Origin: an uncultured Alphaproteobacteria bacterium
Lineage (GTDB): Bacteria; Pseudomonadota; Alphaproteobacteria; Rs-D84
DNA: 7,813 nt
Direction: 5' to 3'
Assembly (NCBI GenBank): GCA_946185785.1
Contig: CAMHKP010000015.1
Location: forward strand, 1 to 7,813
Below are positions 4,382 through 7,813 of this stretch, in pieces. The notes under the pieces are model-generated. The model did no database searches, was not told the DNA's origin, and was given only the letters and a program-made list of their open reading frames with translations. Position 1 is the stretch's first letter; the number at the start of each line of letters is the position of its first letter. The position numbers were made by a program, and so were the translations under genes.

Positions 4382-6421
4382 ATGAAATTCAAAAAAGTTC
4401 TGCGCATTTTATTACATGTTGTGTTTTGGGGCTTTACCGCGGGAATCGCGGCATTGGCGGCGCTGATTTTCATTTATGGAAATGATTTACCGGACTATCG
4501 CAAATTGGCAACATATGCACCACCGGTTGCAACACGACTTTATGCGGCTGATGGTTCGTTGTTGATTGAATATGCCGAAGAAAGACGTGTGTTTATTGAC
4601 TATGATGATATGCCGTCCCAATTGGTGAACGCGTTTGTTGCTGCCGAAGATCAAAATTTCTGGACACACCCTGGGATAGACGTTCAAGGAATATTACGTG
4701 CGGTTGTGAATAATGGTGCACGTATGTTTGGGGCTGATACTAACTTTTCTGGTGCGTCAACCATTACACAACAGGTTGCAAAAAATTTCTTTTTAACATC
4801 TGAACGCAGTTTGTCCCGTAAAATTAAAGAGGCTATTTTAGCACTGCGTTTGGAACGCACATTTTCCAAGAAACACATAATGACGTTGTATTTGAATGAA
4901 ATATTCCTTGGGGCGCGCGCATACGGTGTTGGTTCGGCGGCATTGATGTATTTCAATAAACCCGTTGCGGAATTATCATTAGCAGAATGTGCGTTTTTGG
5001 CGTCTCTGCCAAAGGCACCAAATGATCGTGCGCGTGCGGTTGAACGTCGCAATTATGTGATTCGTCGTATGCTGGAAGAAGGCTATATTACCAAAGAACA
5101 AGCCGATGCTGCATATGCCGAAGAATTAAATATCAACAGTGGTTTTACAGAACAAATGGAATCGGCATTTCAATATTTTGCCGAAGATGTTCGTCGCCAA
5201 TTATTAAATAAACTGGGGCGTGATGTGTTGTATAACCAAGGGTTGTATATTAAAACAACAATTGATCCAAAGTTACAGCGTGCCGCGGCGGTTGCCCTTA
5301 ATAAAGAACTGGATGCATATAACGAAGGGCGCACCGATAAATTACAAGGTGCAATTATTGCGATGAACCCGCATACTGGACGCGTTCTGGCAATGACTGG
5401 TGGGCGCAGTTTTGCAGAAAGTTCATTCAATCGTGCAACACAAGCCTATCGTCAAATTGGCAGTACGATTAAACCATTCGTATATTTGGCTGCGCTGGAA
5501 CGTGGGTATTCCCCAGAACATTTATTGCTGGATGCACCAATTGTTGGAATTCGGGAAAATAATATGGTTTGGAAACCAGAAAATTACGATAAAAAATTCT
5601 TGGGAAATATACCATTACGTTTGTCATTGGAAACATCGCGTAATGTGACAACGGTGCGCTTGGCCCAAGAAATTGGTCCAGAAAATGCAATTGAAATGGC
5701 ACAACGATTCGGGGTTTATCCAGCAGATCTAAAAAATGTAAATGTGTCAATGGCATTGGGCGCAGGCGAAACAACGCTCGAAAAGTTAGTGTCGGGTTAT
5801 TCGGCATTTATAAATGGTGGTCATGTTATTAAGCCACAATTGGTTGACTATATAGAAGATCGCTATGGTCGTTCAATCGATGGTGTTGCACCGAAGTTTG
5901 TTGAATGGAGTGATGATTTATTACCACCATCCCAAGAAAGTGAAGTTGAACCATTGGTTGATGCACAAAGTTTGTATCAAATTGTGTCTATATTACAGGG
6001 GGCTGTTGAACGTGGTACCGGTCGTCAGGCGCGCGTTGAGGGTCATACAATCGCTGGTAAAACCGGAACAACAAATGATGTAAAAGATGTTTGGTTTATC
6101 GGCTTTTCTAAAAATATGATTGCGGGGGTGTATCTGGGATATGACACGCCAAAGGCATTGGGCAAGGGTGCTGGCAGTCATATGGCTGCACGTGTGTTTG
6201 CTGAATTTATGAAAACAGCGTTGGAAAACGAAAAGAATCAACCGTTCTCAGTGCCAGATGGATTAAGCTTTGTGCGTGTAAATCGGCGTAGTGGTGCGGC
6301 GGCATCAACCGACCCAGAAGGCACAATTATTACCGAAGCGTTCAAAGTTGGTCAAAAACCAAATCCAGCGCCAAGCAACGCAAGTGCGGAATCTAGTCTG
6401 GTCGTTGGTGGTGTGTTTTAG
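4382..6421 (+). CDS. mrcA: Class A penicillin-binding protein, PBP1A type (bifunctional peptidoglycan synthase)
   Basis: Encodes 679 aa from the ATG at 4382. A TTG at 4343 would add 13 residues but lies within the -35 box of the likely promoter, so I reject it. It polymerises lipid II into glycan strands and cross-links the stem peptides on the outer face of the inner membrane. A membrane anchor lies at about 7-33. The GT51 glycosyltransferase follows with AEDQNFWTHPGID (catalytic Glu89), GASTITQQ (124-131), RKIKE and LYLNEIFLG (Glu173). The transpeptidase has GSTIKPF (nucleophile Ser361, Lys364), SRN (419-421) and KTGTT (560-564). The C-terminal stretch with GTIITEAFKVGQKP is typical of alphaproteobacterial PBP1A. 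The OB-like insert usually found between the GT and TP domains seems absent: only about 23 residues separate TTIDPKLQ (292-299) from GAIIAMNPHTGRVLAM. This explains the short length against about 750-850 aa for relatives. The MliC gene follows after 20 bases. Confidence 0.95.
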   Translation: MKFKKVLRILLHVVFWGFTAGIAALAALIFIYGNDLPDYRKLATYAPPVATRLYAADGSLLIEYAEERRVFIDYDDMPSQLVNAFVAAEDQNFWTHPGIDVQGILRAVVNNGARMFGADTNFSGASTITQQVAKNFFLTSERSLSRKIKEAILALRLERTFSKKHIMTLYLNEIFLGARAYGVGSAALMYFNKPVAELSLAECAFLASLPKAPNDRARAVERRNYVIRRMLEEGYITKEQADAAYAEELNINSGFTEQMESAFQYFAEDVRRQLLNKLGRDVLYNQGLYIKTTIDPKLQRAAAVALNKELDAYNEGRTDKLQGAIIAMNPHTGRVLAMTGGRSFAESSFNRATQAYRQIGSTIKPFVYLAALERGYSPEHLLLDAPIVGIRENNMVWKPENYDKKFLGNIPLRLSLETSRNVTTVRLAQEIGPENAIEMAQRFGVYPADLKNVNVSMALGAGETTLEKLVSGYSAFINGGHVIKPQLVDYIEDRYGRSIDGVAPKFVEWSDDLLPPSQESEVEPLVDAQSLYQIVSILQGAVERGTGRQARVEGHTIAGKTGTTNDVKDVWFIGFSKNMIAGVYLGYDTPKALGKGAGSHMAARVFAEFMKTALENEKNQPFSVPDGLSFVRVNRRSGAAASTDPEGTIITEAFKVGQKPNPAPSNASAESSLVVGGVF

Positions 6422-6430
6422 TTTATGTTT

Positions 6431-6437
6431 GGGGGGA
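6431..6437 (+). promoter_or_regulatory. G-tract ribosome-binding site of the lipoprotein gene
   Basis: GGGGGGA ends four bases before the ATG at 6442 and is the only Shine-Dalgarno-like sequence there. It lies in the short gap after the PBP1A stop codon, supporting translation from a shared mRNA. Confidence 0.4.
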
Positions 6438-6441
6438 TTGC

Positions 6442-6741
6442 ATGAAAAAGTTTTTAGTTTGTTTGTTATGTGTATTCGTGGTTGTGGCATGTAAACGCGA
6501 AGAAAAAACACCGATTCTGCATTGCGGTGGGTATGATATTCAAACGGATATAGAAGAAGACGGCAACAGTATGCATGCCAACATAAATGGGGACGATGTT
6601 GATTTGTTATTGGTTCCATCGGCATCGGGTGCAAAATACGCTGGTGTTTTGAATGATATAGAGGTTGTTTTGTGGCAAAAAGGTGCCGAATGGACACTGA
6701 TGCTGGATGACGAACAAATTATTGATTGCACCGCCAAATAA
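6442..6741 (+). CDS. mliC: MliC-type lysozyme-inhibitor lipoprotein
   Basis: Encodes 99 aa. A lipoprotein signal (MKKFLVCLLCVFVVVAC) ends in a lipobox with Cys17, so it should be lipidated and membrane-anchored in the periplasm; the +2 residue is Lys, not Asp, which favours transport to the outer membrane. The mature part has the MliC pattern: an early Cys (Cys28 in LHCGGYDI), PSASGAKY (59-66), LWQKGAEWTL (77-86) and a late Cys (Cys96 in IIDC), the two Cys probably forming the family's disulfide. In MliC proteins the Ser of the SGxxY motif and a downstream Lys insert into the active site of c-type lysozyme; the matching residues here would be Ser62 and Lys80. The spacing between them (18) seems a few residues longer than in the members I recall. 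It lies 20 bases behind the PBP1A gene and ahead of mraY, so it is probably expressed with cell-wall synthesis genes. The family call rests on motifs only. Confidence 0.8.
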   Translation: MKKFLVCLLCVFVVVACKREEKTPILHCGGYDIQTDIEEDGNSMHANINGDDVDLLLVPSASGAKYAGVLNDIEVVLWQKGAEWTLMLDDEQIIDCTAK

Positions 6742-6766
6742 AATTTATTTTTAGCCAATTTTGTGA

Positions 6767-6772
6767 TAAAAT
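6767..6772 (+). promoter_or_regulatory. Possible -10 element for mraY
   Basis: TAAAAT in the context TGTGATAAAAT could form an extended -10, with a weak TTTATT (6744-6749) at 17 bp. mraY may therefore be transcribed both from here and by read-through from the PBP1A promoter; no terminator is seen after the lipoprotein gene. Confidence 0.3.
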
Positions 6773-6783
6773 GTCAGCATGAA

Positions 6784-6789
6784 AAGGAG
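6784..6789 (+). promoter_or_regulatory. Shine-Dalgarno of mraY
   Basis: AAGGAG six bases before the ATG at 6796, the best ribosome-binding site in the window. It decides the start over two earlier ATGs (6771 and 6779) that run into stops at once. Confidence 0.75.
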
Positions 6790-6795
6790 TGTTTT

Positions 6796-7813
6796 ATGCT
6801 GACTGATTTTTTCTTGAATTCTGGGTTAAGTTTTTTTGCTAGTGGTTGGACACAATTTGCGTGCGGGTTTGGGCTGGCATTTATGATAATGATTATTTTT
6901 GGAAAGCCATTTATTCGTGCAATGCATGCATGGCAAAAGAAAGGTCAGCCAATAAGTGAAAATGTTCCCGAATCGCACAAGGCAAAGGCTGGTACCCCAA
7001 CAATGGGCGGTATTTTGTTGGTTTTTGCGATTCTTGTTTCCAGTGTTTTGTTTATGCCAATGTTAAGTATGGCAGGTTGGGTTGCATTGTTGGCGTTGGT
7101 GATGTTTGGTGCGCTGGGCTTCGCAGATGATTATAAGAAAGTATCCAGTCAGTCGGTCAAGGCTTCAAACGGACTTAGCCCAAAAATGCGTCTGGGGATT
7201 GAAGCCATATTCGTAATAATCTTGACATATTTGATAAATAAAACTATGCCGGCATATATTCCAGATTTATCGTTGGCTTTTGGTTCGTGGATTGTGTGGC
7301 CGTTGGGATTACTGTATTATGTATTTGCGTATTTCGTGATTTGTGGTTCTGCAAACGCAACGAATATCACAGACGGACTTGATGGAATGTTGGCAAAATT
7401 GTATTTGCCGGTGTTGATTGTGTTGGTCGTGGCACTTTATGGTGCAACACGTATTGGATTTATGGATACAGTTGTCTTTTTACCAACAGCAAGTGGTTTG
7501 TATGCACCGCTGGGCGCGACATTTGGCGCGGTATTGGGATTTTTGTGGTATAACGCAAAACCAGCCGCAATATTTATGGGTGATGTTGGGTCGTTGGCGC
7601 TGGGTGGTTTGATGGGTACGGTTGCTATGTTATTGAAATCGGAAATTATCATGGGTGTAGCAGCCGGCATGATGGTTCTTATTTTATTATCATCGTTCAT
7701 TCAAACAATGTTTTTCAAAGTGACACGTATAGCAACTGGGACTGGTCGTCGCGTATTTTTACGTGCGCCATTACACCATCATTTTGAAGAACTTGGGTGG
7801 AGTGAAACGAAAA
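6796..7813 (+). CDS. mraY: Phospho-N-acetylmuramoyl-pentapeptide-transferase (partial, cut by right edge)
   Basis: The first 339 codons are present; the family is about 360 aa, so only the last membrane helix and tail are missing. MraY transfers phospho-MurNAc-pentapeptide from UDP to undecaprenyl phosphate in the inner membrane, making lipid I, the first membrane step of peptidoglycan synthesis. Visible motifs in order are KAGTPTMGG (64-72), the Asp pair FADDYKK (109-115), GSANATNITDGLDG (184-197), FMGDVGS (260-266) with its catalytic Asp263, and the PLHHHFEELGW segment (325-335). Multiple membrane helices lie between them. All key residues are in place, so it should be active. The gene follows the lipoprotein gene after 54 bases. 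It is usually in the dcw cluster behind murF; here its upstream neighbours are a PBP1A gene and a lysozyme inhibitor, so the cluster has been rearranged on this side. Confidence 0.97.
   Translation, partial: MLTDFFLNSGLSFFASGWTQFACGFGLAFMIMIIFGKPFIRAMHAWQKKGQPISENVPESHKAKAGTPTMGGILLVFAILVSSVLFMPMLSMAGWVALLALVMFGALGFADDYKKVSSQSVKASNGLSPKMRLGIEAIFVIILTYLINKTMPAYIPDLSLAFGSWIVWPLGLLYYVFAYFVICGSANATNITDGLDGMLAKLYLPVLIVLVVALYGATRIGFMDTVVFLPTASGLYAPLGATFGAVLGFLWYNAKPAAIFMGDVGSLALGGLMGTVAMLLKSEIIMGVAAGMMVLILLSSFIQTMFFKVTRIATGTGRRVFLRAPLHHHFEELGWSETK

Noticed and set aside
4684..5052. 122-codon minus-strand open frame inside the PBP1A gene
   Set aside because: It is antisense to the conserved glycosyltransferase motifs, so the plus frame explains the sequence.
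6305..6697. 130-codon minus-strand open frame spanning the end of PBP1A and the lipoprotein gene
   Set aside because: Antisense to two well-supported genes; His- and Pro-rich product without a ribosome-binding site or motif.

Overview
The window looks like a chromosomal piece of a moderately AT-rich alphaproteobacterium. The evidence is the style of the class A penicillin-binding protein (its C-terminal EAFK.G motif), the cysteine-free bL31, and the MraY sequence. A lysozyme-inhibitor lipoprotein hints at life in or on an animal host. Lineage is inferred from protein style only; no marker here fixes the genus or order.

Left part (1-2718): a divergent pair of large polytopic membrane proteins. 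The 424-aa protein reads leftward from 1360 and the 428-aa protein reads rightward from 1432. They share a layout (signal peptide, transmembrane segments, a periplasmic region with a cysteine pair, more transmembrane segments, a basic Lys/Trp-rich cytoplasmic tail) and look like diverged paralogues of a VirB6/TrbL-like type IV secretion inner-membrane family; that family assignment is inference. A third gene starts at 89 on the minus strand with a 4-base ATGA overlap and runs off the left edge. Its first residues carry a CxxC motif much like the one in the 428-aa protein. The 71-base divergent promoter region holds a perfect 12-bp inverted repeat whose arms reach into both -10 elements.

Middle part (2719-4340): a 169-aa protein of unknown function with its own promoter, then ribosomal protein bL31 (rpmE), then a SuhB/inositol-monophosphatase-like protein that has lost the metal-binding residues of the family. 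This ends at a clear intrinsic terminator.

Right part (4341-7813): a cell-wall block on the plus strand. It contains a class A penicillin-binding protein (PBP1A type, apparently without the usual OB insert), an MliC-type lysozyme-inhibitor lipoprotein and mraY (cut by the right edge). Together they make lipid I, polymerise and cross-link peptidoglycan, and protect it from host lysozyme. Several genes (428-aa protein, 169-aa protein, PBP1A) have a -10 box so close to the start codon that leaderless or near-leaderless mRNAs are likely. No gene-free stretch exceeds 300 bases, and I saw no tRNA, rRNA, CRISPR array or insertion sequence.
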